The notes: generated from the letters alone by a model not told the origin. A stretch of 6,974 nt of DNA from Candidatus Bathyarchaeota archaeon (GCA_014729935.1 WJJB01000404.1:1-6974), one strand, 5' to 3'; positions 1 through 6,710 are shown, counted from the stretch's first letter. Numbers and translations are program-made.

Positions 1-7
1 CTACGGT

Positions 8-886
8 TCAGTTCGGGGCGGGTTTTCCTGCAAGGAATAAGCCCGCCCTGTTGCGTGTCCCGAATCCTTGCGGCAGGATACATTTATCGTAAATCTCGCA
101 AAGATCGAGAAACTCCTCCTTGAGATGGTCATCTTGCTTGACCCGTGATAGCGTCGATTCATCACACAGGTAAGCCAGCGTACCCAAGCCCTTGCACTTG
201 AATGACCTCCATTCCCTGCTCCTGTGCAAGATGTTCCAGTTCACCCGGGAGAAACGCTTTAAACTCTCCGAAATAATCTCGCGTGCATCCTTTACTCAAT
301 ATTGGATTCTCCTCGTACTGATCTTCGTGCCAGCTGCCATTGGTAAACATTTCACGAACGGCATCGGTTATCTTGCCCGTCATTTCTATGCTTCCCCCGA
401 ACAATATGGCACCCAGCAAGCCCCGGTGTGACACGCACATGAGAACGACTTTCCTCGTGACGCGGCAGGATTCAGCGATAGCTTTCACATGGGCAGTCCC
501 GCAGAACGAGATTTCACCGTCCATGTTGAGTACCAAGTCATAACCTCTAGTGGGAAGAGCTCCAAGATCGATAGCGTTGCCCTTGACAAATTCAATGGTG
601 TCGATATCCGATTGCATTGCCTTTTTCGTGCAATGCGAAGCATTTCGTTGGATATATTTACATGGGTGACGTTGAACCCGCGTTTTGCCAATGGAATCGT
701 GAATGCCCCTGTACCACCCCCAATCGTTAAGACCGTTTCGACATCACCGAGAAAATTTTCTATTTCCCTCCAGCGAAGTGTCTTATTCACCCGTTCGTCT
801 TGTTATTCGAGTTCTTCCTTGGAGGCCTTCGCATCCCACCACGCTTCCTCCCGTTTGAAATCAACTTTCATGGAATTATCTTGCAT
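8..886 (-). pseudogene. Class I SAM-dependent methyltransferase, disrupted by one stop and two frameshifts
   Basis: Reading down from ATG at 886, the frame gives an N-terminus with an E-E-A-W-W-D stretch, then a TAA at 803-805 (codon 28). The same frame continues past it with Q-D-E-R and reaches the SAM-binding loop I-G-G-G-T-G-A-F and a T-H-V-N-I-S strand. At a run of five T (622-626; A on the coding strand) one base appears to be missing, and the match continues in the next frame with G-N-A-I-D-L and Y-D-L-V-L-N. At 183-191, between two GGG runs of the coding strand, one extra base returns the reading to the original frame, which ends at TGA (8-10). The repaired product is about 292 residues, normal for a small-molecule methyltransferase. 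Many family members have Asp after T-H-V to bind the SAM ribose; here it is Asn, which fits loss of selection. Substrate unknown. ATG at 871 is an alternative start. Assembly error at the homopolymers is possible for the indels but explains the nonsense codon less well. Confidence 0.8.
803..805 (-). other. In-frame TAA nonsense codon in the methyltransferase relic
   Basis: The stop is codon 28 counted from ATG at 886. Coding resumes in the same frame immediately afterwards with Q-D-E-R-V-N-K and runs into the SAM-binding loop. From memory of related methyltransferases the position is probably Tyr, which would be one substitution (TAC or TAT to TAA). A GTG at 788-790 lies just after the stop and could restart translation, giving a protein that lacks the first 32 residues, but the later frameshifts would still truncate it. 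Confidence 0.75.
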
Positions 887-974
887 TCGCTTGCTTAATA
901 AGTGATATGGTAATCCAAGAAATGAAACCATTACTTTCCCGATTGATATAGGACCACATAGCGGGAGGGCTACA

Positions 975-1007
975 ATGGCTCATGCATCGCATTTCTTCTT
1001 CCAATAG
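975..1007 (+). other. 10-codon mini-ORF with strong Shine-Dalgarno, possible leader
   Basis: GGGAGG at 963-968 lies six bases before an ATG at 975, the best ribosome-binding site geometry in the window. The ORF encodes only MAHASHFFFQ before TAG at 1005-1007. It lies in the 166-base gap between the methyltransferase relic and the longin-Roadblock gene and is in frame with the latter. It may be a leader peptide or simply chance; there is no evidence that it is translated. Otherwise I see no gene in 887-1052. Confidence 0.2.
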
Positions 1008-1052
1008 AGCATAAACATGATTAGGTAGATAACCATCCCACCTGAAAAACTG

Positions 1053-2186
1053 ATGGATGAATCAGGGGAGCATTCAAATTCTTTGCATGAAGATGATGAT
1101 GTATACATCACCATACATCACCACGAGAGATGCAATAGCATGGTTTATATTTTCAATGAATTCTTTGTGCTCAATGAATCTGGTATCACGTTGTTCAGCT
1201 ATGCTTCTGATCCAGAAGACAAGGACATCGAGCTAATATCTGGATTCCTAACGGCATTGAATATGTTTGCGAAGACCGAGAAGGGAGAATCGATGAAATC
1301 TCTAACCTTGGAGCAGACCAATTTTATTTTCGAGCGAAGGGACAAGCTGATATATGTACTCAATTCCGAGATGGATGATGCAAAGAGATTACTCCACCAT
1401 TTCTTGGATGACTTGATAGACAAGTTCCAGCAGCGATTCAGTGATGAGATCACGGCATTCGATGGCAACATTGCAGTGTTCGAGGAATTCACCGATATAC
1501 TGCATAAGTGCATGAAAAAATTTGCGTTGAATATCCTGCAAAAACGCATGAAGGATATGGAGGAAAATGAATTTTCCCAGTCGATTTCAGTGATAATGAA
1601 AGAAACTGGTGAATTATTGTTCTCCAAGGCTAAACAGTATGTAGATAGCGAGCAACTCGCGTTTCTCGTTCCGCTATTGGTGAAGGGAGCACGATTGGCG
1701 GTCAAGAACCTGGTGGATCAAGACCTCGAGTGGATATTGGTCATCACATCGAAAAGACGGGTTCTCATGGTGCAACCAATGGCTTCCGTGTTCGTGATAG
1801 AGGAATTCAAGGTTGATTATGAGTTTCCGGAGCAATTTAATAAAAAAGCCAAGAAACTCGTCTCGGCATTCCATGATGATGATTTTCTCCCTGAAATACG
1901 TTACATCAAGGTATTTAGGGATAATGGAAAGGTGATTGATGAGTACGGGAGAGCATTGGGATATGAGACCACGATGACGGTGGATGCGACAATGGTGGTA
2001 AACGCGGGGAGGAATTTCACCCGGAAGTATTACAAGGTGAATTTGGCGGGTATTGCCATGGGGGATTCTGATAAAAGTACCCTGATCGTCCCGTTCAAGG
2101 ATTTTTTTGCCATGGTTCGTGGTGACCAAGTGCACTTCAAGCGGTTTTCAACCATATTGCAATACATCGAGAGCATGACAGGATAG
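1053..2186 (+). CDS. Longin-like plus tandem Roadblock/LC7-like domain protein
   Basis: A 377-residue soluble protein with no membrane segment. Residues 30-150 fit a longin-like domain: strand F-F-V-L, turn N-E-S-G-I-T-L-F, helix L-I-S-G-F-L-T-A-L around 61-69, strands near 90-103 (F-I-F-E, L-I-Y-V-L), then a long amphipathic helix ending at D-G-N-I. Residues 178-255 fit a Roadblock/LC7 module: E-T-G-E-L-L-F, a long helix, then W-I-L-V-I-T and V-L-M-V-Q-P. Residues 282-375 look like a second one: I-K-V-F-R-D-N-G-K-V-I-D, a helix, then L-A-G-I-A-M-G and T-L-I-V-P-F. Such folds act as small-GTPase scaffolds or regulators (MglB, Ragulator, Mon1-Ccz1), so a role in GTPase signalling or trafficking-like processes is inferred. 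The first 29 residues are acidic and His-rich and look unlike a longin start; ATG at 1140, after a weak gagag, may be the real start. The gene seems monocistronic, with a 114-base gap downstream. Confidence 0.85.
   Translation: MDESGEHSNSLHEDDDVYITIHHHERCNSMVYIFNEFFVLNESGITLFSYASDPEDKDIELISGFLTALNMFAKTEKGESMKSLTLEQTNFIFERRDKLIYVLNSEMDDAKRLLHHFLDDLIDKFQQRFSDEITAFDGNIAVFEEFTDILHKCMKKFALNILQKRMKDMEENEFSQSISVIMKETGELLFSKAKQYVDSEQLAFLVPLLVKGARLAVKNLVDQDLEWILVITSKRRVLMVQPMASVFVIEEFKVDYEFPEQFNKKAKKLVSAFHDDDFLPEIRYIKVFRDNGKVIDEYGRALGYETTMTVDATMVVNAGRNFTRKYYKVNLAGIAMGDSDKSTLIVPFKDFFAMVRGDQVHFKRFSTILQYIESMTG
1097..1110. promoter_or_regulatory. 14-bp perfect palindrome with adjacent 10-bp tandem repeat
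   Basis: TGATGTATACATCA at 1097-1110 is a perfect palindrome. Overlapping its right arm, atacatcacc occurs twice in tandem at 1103-1112 and 1113-1122. If translation begins at 1140, the TATA-containing palindrome is centred about 36 bases upstream, where an archaeal TATA box or an overlapping operator would sit for a nearly leaderless transcript. If translation begins at 1053, the same bases are simply codons for an acidic/His-rich leader. Function is inferred from position only. Confidence 0.3.
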
Positions 2187-2206
2187 CATCATTTGATAAT
2201 AGCTAG

Positions 2207-2217
2207 CTTTATTAATA
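2207..2217 (+). promoter_or_regulatory. Candidate TATA box upstream of the membrane-protein gene
   Basis: The stretch ctttattaata lies 21 bases after the stop of the longin-Roadblock gene and about 85 bases before ATG 2301. An archaeal start site about 25 bases downstream would give a leader of roughly 60 bases. No recognisable BRE or operator was seen, and assignment rests on A/T richness and position. Confidence 0.3.
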
Positions 2218-2300
2218 CATGACAACCCTCCTTCAACAAACATTCCACCTTGAACAGGAGGAACAATGGACCAAAGGTGGAACGGGTAGGTTGAAATTAC

Positions 2301-3581
2301 ATGGATTGGAAAAACATTTCAGGAATTTCTGGTATTATAACAGGCATACTGGGGCTCCTCGTCCCTTCAATTACGGGAGAGCTCATGTATGGGTATTTAA
2401 TTGGCCCCATTGCCATCCTAATGGGATTGATTGCATTCAAGGTTAATAACTCCACTGGTGGGCTTTCAATCATGCTTGGTGTATCGTCCATCATCATCCC
2501 GATCATCATCATTAACGCGTCAGTCCCAAACATGGCAGAATATAACATCGTGCTGGCTGTCGTTGGATACTCATTTTCCTTGGCAAATCTTTTTATTGGT
2601 GTTTCCCGCATCAAGGATTTGAACAGCCTGAAACAGCAACTTGGCTTGGTGAAGATGCATAAATATTTCGGACGGGTGGAAGTTATCCTGTTCATGACCA
2701 TCTCTGCCATTTGCGTTTTGTATCCCGTGATGATGTTGAGCCAGATGAATCCAGGTGCACTTTGGGATTTTTCAACTGCTCCCACGGTTTCCTGGCACAA
2801 CGTGATTGGTGGTTTTCTCGCATTCAGCATATTCCTGGTGAAAATCATCCCTGCATACCATCTCAAGGATGCTATTTACAAGTATGGCCATATACTGGGT
2901 CCCATTGGATTCATCGCGTGGAGTCTAGGATATTGGACGAGCATGATCAATTTCTTTTACTTTGTCGTTCCTTCAAACCCCGGGTTTGCACCAGTAATCT
3001 GGCCGAATATCGGTTGGGCAGTTGGAACCTCGATAATTGTCGGGTTGTTACTCTACATGTATGCAAAGCAATACAACCTACGACTCGTGAAAGCGCCCAT
3101 TAGCCCATCAACCCATGGCGTTGCCTTGATTCTGCATGGCATTTCCTTCGGGTATGAAAGTGCTGCCAAGGAATTGGTCGGTTCCCCAGTCCTATACAAG
3201 TACGTATATCCTTACACGTACAAGTCCTTGGATAAGCTCAACATCTTCCTCGGCGTGGATATGGAGGAACTCGATTCAATGACTTTAAACGATGCGATCG
3301 AATACTACATGGGAAAATGCGCAGAAATTGGTATGGCAGAAAAGATACAAGTTCGATTCAAGGATGCAAATACCTTTTCCGTGGAATCCATCAATTGTTC
3401 CACCGCAGTTGTGCGTTCCCGCATACCTGCCGGGGAAATCAAGGGTTCAATTTGCCCGTGGGCGTTACTTGCCGCATCACTCGTGAACAAGATTACAGGC
3501 AAGGAAGTAGAGATCGAGGCATCTGATTTCAACGAAATTGGGGCAAAAACAACGTGCATCATAAAGAAGAAGGAAGATTGA
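2301..3581 (+). CDS. Eight-helix membrane protein with candidate heme histidines and C-terminal V4R-like domain
   Basis: A 426-residue protein. Start ATG 2301 is the first possible one: an in-frame TGA lies at 2292-2294, with a weak gggtagg ten bases upstream. Hydrophobic segments fall near residues 8-27, 30-47, 55-72, 82-101, 126-147, 167-184, 197-222 and 236-254. The first three resemble the glycine-rich hairpins of small DUF4190-type membrane proteins. The second half has histidines at helix ends (H120, H166, H187, H197), reminiscent of b561-type heme-binding bundles but not proven. Residues 270-426 are soluble: an initial helix G-I-S-F-G-Y, a central alpha/beta part, then I-C-P-W-A-L-L (C385), I-T-G-K-E-V-E-I and G-A-K-T-T-C (C419). 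This spacing of Cys, helix, G-K-x-V, G and Cys recalls the end of V4R small-molecule-binding domains. A membrane sensor or redox protein is inferred; no enzyme motif was recognised. A T-run terminator follows. Confidence 0.85.
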   Translation: MDWKNISGISGIITGILGLLVPSITGELMYGYLIGPIAILMGLIAFKVNNSTGGLSIMLGVSSIIIPIIIINASVPNMAEYNIVLAVVGYSFSLANLFIGVSRIKDLNSLKQQLGLVKMHKYFGRVEVILFMTISAICVLYPVMMLSQMNPGALWDFSTAPTVSWHNVIGGFLAFSIFLVKIIPAYHLKDAIYKYGHILGPIGFIAWSLGYWTSMINFFYFVVPSNPGFAPVIWPNIGWAVGTSIIVGLLLYMYAKQYNLRLVKAPISPSTHGVALILHGISFGYESAAKELVGSPVLYKYVYPYTYKSLDKLNIFLGVDMEELDSMTLNDAIEYYMGKCAEIGMAEKIQVRFKDANTFSVESINCSTAVVRSRIPAGEIKGSICPWALLAASLVNKITGKEVEIEASDFNEIGAKTTCIIKKKED

Positions 3582-3589
3582 AACCGATC

Positions 3590-3611
3590 TTTTTTCCTGA
3601 ATACTTTTTTT
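3590..3611 (+). terminator. Archaeal-type poly-T terminator after the membrane-protein gene
   Basis: Two T-runs, six T at 3590-3595 and seven T at 3605-3611, begin nine bases after the TGA at 3579-3581. No GC-rich hairpin precedes them, matching the oligo-T termination typical of archaea. Confidence 0.6.
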
Positions 3612-3709
3612 CTTGCTGTCCATGCGTCTATTATTCAATGTAGAGTCATAAAGAAAAATATCCCCTAACCTCGCCTTCATTAGATCTCCAGCCATTTTGA
3701 AAGAATTAA

Positions 3710-3717
3710 TTAAATAA
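3710..3717 (+). promoter_or_regulatory. Candidate TATA box for the paralogue pair
   Basis: TTAAATAA sits in an A/T-rich tract (3700-3717) about 34 bases before ATG 3747. A start site 25 bases downstream would leave a very short leader containing GGGAGGT (3738-3744), so translation may be leaderless or nearly so. The rest of 3612-3700 shows nothing else recognisable. Confidence 0.45.
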
Positions 3718-3746
3718 GGTGGGATTGCTATATGAACGGGAGGTAG

Positions 3747-4406
3747 ATGAATGCCCAATTGGAAGTGAATGACAAGATCTCCATTATTCGCGAGAGTCTC
3801 ATCGAGGAAATGGATATTGGTTTTGATTTCGTTGATGAATACATGGCTCGTTCCAGGAAGAAAGGTTTATGGGGTGCCATCATGAGCTCCTTGGAGAAAT
3901 TCGTGTTTAGATATTTCGCGAGGGACAATGTTCGGACCAAGACAATCGCGCAAATAGATATCATTTTCCAAGCTGCGATGGAATTTAACCAAGGAACGCC
4001 CATGGAGGATCTTGGAAAGAAATACTTCCAAGAATATCTCGAAAATGACGAGACATACGAGCGGTGCCATAAGAATCACGAAAAGTTCCCCGTGATAGTC
4101 GAGAATATCAAGATAGGATTTGAATCCCGCATAAAGCAGACTGCCATCATGCTTGCAAAGGGAAATGGTAATTCGTATCCAGAATTGGTCGTAAGTACCT
4201 TTGATGACAAGGGAGAAGCTGCTTCGTTTTTAACCAAGGAATTGCAATGCGTGCGAAACGAGATTGATGTGTTAAACGAGGATCCAGCAATCCTCCGGGT
4301 TCCGGTTGCCAAAAAACGTATTTTGGAGATTATTGAAGAAGGGTACAGGTACGCTTGGAGAAGGCTATACGAGAACTTGGAAAAGTATTACACGGACGTG
4401 TTCTAG
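3747..4406 (+). CDS. Helical protein of unknown function, paralogue 1 (C-x3-H motif)
   Basis: I do not recognise a named family. The 219-residue product is charged, mostly helical by composition, and has no signal peptide or membrane span. Its core from residue 91 (K-K-Y-F-x-E-Y-L-x-N-D-x-T) leads into C107-x3-H111 within C-H-K-N-H, then P-x-x-V-E-N (115-120), and later D-P-A-I-L-R-V-P (179-186) followed by a basic helix. The next gene shares all of these landmarks, so the two arose by duplication. Start: an in-frame TAG at 3744-3746 directly precedes ATG 3747. GGGAGGT lies only two to three bases from that ATG, closer than usual, so GTG 3765 is a weaker alternative. The Cys and His could be metal ligands or a structural pair, but one such pair is too few to claim a zinc site. 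Likely co-transcribed with the next gene (39-base gap). Confidence 0.8.
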   Translation: MNAQLEVNDKISIIRESLIEEMDIGFDFVDEYMARSRKKGLWGAIMSSLEKFVFRYFARDNVRTKTIAQIDIIFQAAMEFNQGTPMEDLGKKYFQEYLENDETYERCHKNHEKFPVIVENIKIGFESRIKQTAIMLAKGNGNSYPELVVSTFDDKGEAASFLTKELQCVRNEIDVLNEDPAILRVPVAKKRILEIIEEGYRYAWRRLYENLEKYYTDVF

Positions 4407-4416
4407 AAGCTAAAGG

Positions 4417-4427
4417 TAATATGATAT
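4417..4427 (+). promoter_or_regulatory. Possible internal TATA box before paralogue 2
   Basis: taatatgatat is centred about 24-25 bases before ATG 4446, the spacing expected of an archaeal TATA box for a leaderless transcript. The 39-base gap also suits an operon with the previous gene, so this is tentative. Confidence 0.25.
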
Positions 4428-4445
4428 CCAATATGGGGTAATTTG

Positions 4446-5114
4446 ATGGTTGATCCCGTAGCTTTCGAAAGGAACAAGCGATTCGTGATAGAAGAGCTGG
4501 AGCAGCAACTGGAAAGCATGCTCAAGAAGGGGGAAAACTACATTAATCTGGAATTGAAAGGCCCCGGGAATGCCCTCATTCGACCCATCGTCCGGGGGTT
4601 TTATAACGTATTTGCCCGCCCTGATATCAATTCGGGAAGCAAGGGAAACATCAGGATTCTCATTTCAGCAGCTAGCGAAATCGTGCTTGATGATGACCAC
4701 GATAAGGGAGAAATTATTGAAAAATATTTCCCTGATTACCTCAAGAATGATCAAACCACCAAGTTTTGCAAGAAAAATCACAGGAATTATCCTAAATTGG
4801 TGGAAAATACCAGGGCCCTCTTCGAAGCACAGTTGGATCCAATGGTGATCGCCCTCGAGTATGAAGGAAATGATGTCCGCAATTATGACGAACTCATGGT
4901 TCGGATTTTTAAAACTGTTAAAGAAGCAAAGCGCGTGTTAAGCAAGCAAATCCGGCACATGGAAATTGGCATAGAAATTCTCCAATCAGACCCATCCGTG
5001 CTTAATGTCCCAGCGGGGAGAAAGTTAATCATGCGCGTGCTGCAACGCGGGATTGTTGATACATCAGAAGAACTACTCGGCGATGTTGATGAAATCTTCA
5101 GGGTTTACGGCTGA
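4446..5114 (+). CDS. Helical protein of unknown function, paralogue 2 (C-x3-H motif)
   Basis: A 222-residue soluble, highly charged protein and diverged copy of the preceding gene. From residue 92 (E-K-Y-F-x-D-Y-L-x-N-D-x-T) it aligns without gaps to paralogue 1 for 43 positions, of which I count 18 identical, including C108-x3-H112, P116 and V-E-N (119-121). A two-residue insertion follows, then D-P-S-V-L-N-V-P (182-189) matches D-P-A-I-L-R-V-P. The N-terminal 90 residues are much less similar. ATG 4446 is preferred over TTG 4443, which gives one extra residue. A gggg at 4436-4439 is a weak ribosome-binding site, and taatatgatat at 4417-4427 could be a TATA box about 25 bases upstream, so this gene might also be transcribed alone and leaderless. 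Function unknown. Its stop is 14 bases from the stop of the convergent gene. Confidence 0.8.
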   Translation: MVDPVAFERNKRFVIEELEQQLESMLKKGENYINLELKGPGNALIRPIVRGFYNVFARPDINSGSKGNIRILISAASEIVLDDDHDKGEIIEKYFPDYLKNDQTTKFCKKNHRNYPKLVENTRALFEAQLDPMVIALEYEGNDVRNYDELMVRIFKTVKEAKRVLSKQIRHMEIGIEILQSDPSVLNVPAGRKLIMRVLQRGIVDTSEELLGDVDEIFRVYG

Positions 5115-5128
5115 TAACCCATCCTTTC

Positions 5129-6574
5129 TCACCGGATCTTTCCCTGCAAGTTCATGATACGTTTCTCTATTTGCTGCACCCGCTTGTTATCCTTCTCGTA
5201 ATTAAATACCCTTAGCAGCATTTCCTTGCAAAGGGTGTAGTTCTGGATGGCTTTCAGGTATTCCTTGTTTTTTTCGGCACTAACGGCGATTTTCATTGCA
5301 TTATCATATTCTAATTGCCGGACTGAATTGAATAGCTCATCCATCTTCTTTTCTATCCTGTCTGCATCCTTCCTCAGTCCAAGGTTTTCTGCAATTATCT
5401 TTGCAAGCTTGTAATTATACATGGCATCATCGAAAATGCCAAAATCCCAAGATGATTGGGCAAGATTAACGTGTTTCTTGATCAGGTTCTTTCCCTCCCG
5501 CTCGGACGTGAACTCGAGTGACTTTTTGAGTGCCTCGACCTCCTTCTCATTATTCTCGTGGAAGGCAGCAAAAGCAAAATTACGTTCCTCTGCTTGGCGC
5601 ATCCATTCGTCCTTTTCTTGCCTGTATTTAGCTGCTAGTTCTATTTCTTGTGGTACAAAATAGTTTCGTTCAAGTAACATGTAGATTGCATGCACTATGT
5701 CTTTTGAAGGCTTTTGGATTGCTTGGGTGATTCCATCGAGGATGGTTGAGATAAAGAAAAATCCCTTGTTCCTGGAATAATCCAAGCCATACCGATACAC
5801 CATGCGCTGCAAGTCATCAAGGTCTTCTTCCTCTATTGGGGAAATGATCTTCACCCCGTAGGGATACAGGAGATCGGTTTCAAACACATGCTCTATGATT
5901 ACCTTGGCATCTGTGAACAATGTGATATCTCCGAAAAAATTGTCCAGTACCTCACCATATACTCGCTCGAATTCCCGGGAGAACTCCACCAAGTTATTCG
6001 TCAAGTTATGTGAAGGTGGTTTATCCAAGATAAGCACGCTTCGAACCAGCGTGGATTCATGCACTGCAAGGACGAAATCCTTGTAGTTTAACTCGTATAT
6101 CTCAGCTGGATCTTCCTTGGCTTCTTGCGAGGTGGTTGGATTGTTGAATGCGAGCACTGGTTGTTCTTTTATCGGTGCGAAATCCAACCTTGGCTCCTGG
6201 TTACTCGCAGGTGATGGTTGATTCATGCCTTTAGCCACCCCTTCCTTTGAAAATGCTAAATTCGCTTGTATAAATCCCGCTACAAGGTTTCCATCCATTT
6301 CAGCGCCCGTTACAGGATAATTATAAAGGCAAATTCCGGTGTGATCGAGAACCAGTACAGATTTTATATTAAGAACGTCAAGATACTTCCGGTAACTGAT
6401 GTCACGGGATGCCTCGATGGATGACTCGCTTTCCTTGATTTGTACTACTTGGATGTTCCTGAATGGGATCCCCGACTTGGACATGCGGTCCTTAAGGCAA
6501 TCAGGGCATCTTATCGGATAATCCTTGCAATCTTCTGGACAATCCGTGAGAAAGGTCACTCTATGAGTTGGCAT
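5129..6574 (-). CDS. Zinc-finger, longin-like and TPR-like helical-repeat protein
   Basis: A 481-residue soluble protein read from ATG 6574; a TTG at 6586 would add four residues but is less likely. The N-terminus has four cysteines, C12-x3-C16-x6-C23-x2-C26, a probable zinc finger. Residues 70-245 fit an interrupted longin-like domain: strand S-V-L-V-L-D, turn H-T-G-I-C-L-Y, helix L-V-A-G-F-I-Q-A (97-104), a polar Pro/Gln/Asn-rich insert near 112-157, then strands Y-E-L-N-Y-K-D-F-V-L-A-V and V-L-I-L-D and a long helix ending at F-G-D-I. Residues 246-340 form a helical, acidic linker. Residues 340-481 are helix pairs (Q-S-S-W-D-F-G-I-F-D-D-A-x-x-N-Y-K-L-A and N-K-E-Y-L-K-A-I-Q-N-Y) that look like TPR units. 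Zinc fingers, longin and TPR folds all bind partners, so a scaffold or adaptor role is inferred; no catalytic motif was seen. It converges with paralogue 2 and diverges from the dehydrogenase. Confidence 0.85.
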   Translation of the reverse strand: MPTHRVTFLTDCPEDCKDYPIRCPDCLKDRMSKSGIPFRNIQVVQIKESESSIEASRDISYRKYLDVLNIKSVLVLDHTGICLYNYPVTGAEMDGNLVAGFIQANLAFSKEGVAKGMNQPSPASNQEPRLDFAPIKEQPVLAFNNPTTSQEAKEDPAEIYELNYKDFVLAVHESTLVRSVLILDKPPSHNLTNNLVEFSREFERVYGEVLDNFFGDITLFTDAKVIIEHVFETDLLYPYGVKIISPIEEEDLDDLQRMVYRYGLDYSRNKGFFFISTILDGITQAIQKPSKDIVHAIYMLLERNYFVPQEIELAAKYRQEKDEWMRQAEERNFAFAAFHENNEKEVEALKKSLEFTSEREGKNLIKKHVNLAQSSWDFGIFDDAMYNYKLAKIIAENLGLRKDADRIEKKMDELFNSVRQLEYDNAMKIAVSAEKNKEYLKAIQNYTLCKEMLLRVFNYEKDNKRVQQIEKRIMNLQGKIR

Positions 6575-6626
6575 GATTAATCGCAAATTGGGTACTGGAT
6601 GGTCAATAGGAAGATTCGCGCGAGAG

Positions 6627-6638
6627 ATATAATTTTAT
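6627..6638. promoter_or_regulatory. A/T-only tract in the divergent intergenic region
   Basis: atataattttat is twelve A/T bases in the 136-base gap between the divergent starts at 6574 (minus) and 6711 (plus). Read on the minus strand it gives a TATA-like aaattatat about 58 bases before ATG 6574, implying a leader of about 30 bases. For the plus-strand gene, aaatatgtag at 6651-6660 is another candidate. Which gene each box serves cannot be decided from sequence alone. Confidence 0.35.
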
Positions 6639-6710
6639 CTTGGATGGATGAAATATGTAGTAATTATCCGCGGCAGTGAAAGTTACCGGGGATTCGAAGG
6701 TTGATACATT

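Noticed and set aside
183..626. Programmed ribosomal frameshifting in the methyltransferase
   Set aside because: Two shifts in opposite directions plus a nonsense codon would all need recoding, and no clear slippery heptamer with a downstream structure was seen.
803..805. Recoding of the in-frame stop (pyrrolysine or selenocysteine)
   Set aside because: The codon is TAA, not TAG or TGA, and two frameshifts in the same gene favour decay.
980..1036. Minus-strand 18-residue ORF with a hydrophobic stretch and a K-K-K-C end, like a tiny membrane peptide
   Set aside because: Very short, no ribosome-binding site or promoter of its own, and hydrophobicity this short arises by chance in A/T-rich DNA.
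1199..2135. Two long minus-strand ORFs (1199-1705 and 1674-2135) opposite the longin-Roadblock gene
   Set aside because: Ser/Asn- and His/Arg-rich shadow composition with no recognisable motif; the plus frame shows coherent domains.
2219..2446. 75-codon plus-strand ORF overlapping the membrane-protein start
   Set aside because: Most of it is an out-of-frame reading of the membrane-protein gene, with Trp/His-rich, non-protein-like composition.
2297..2866. 189-codon minus-strand ORF opposite the membrane-protein gene
   Set aside because: It is the antisense shadow of a hydrophobic coding region; the plus frame has clear periodic membrane helices and continues for 426 residues.
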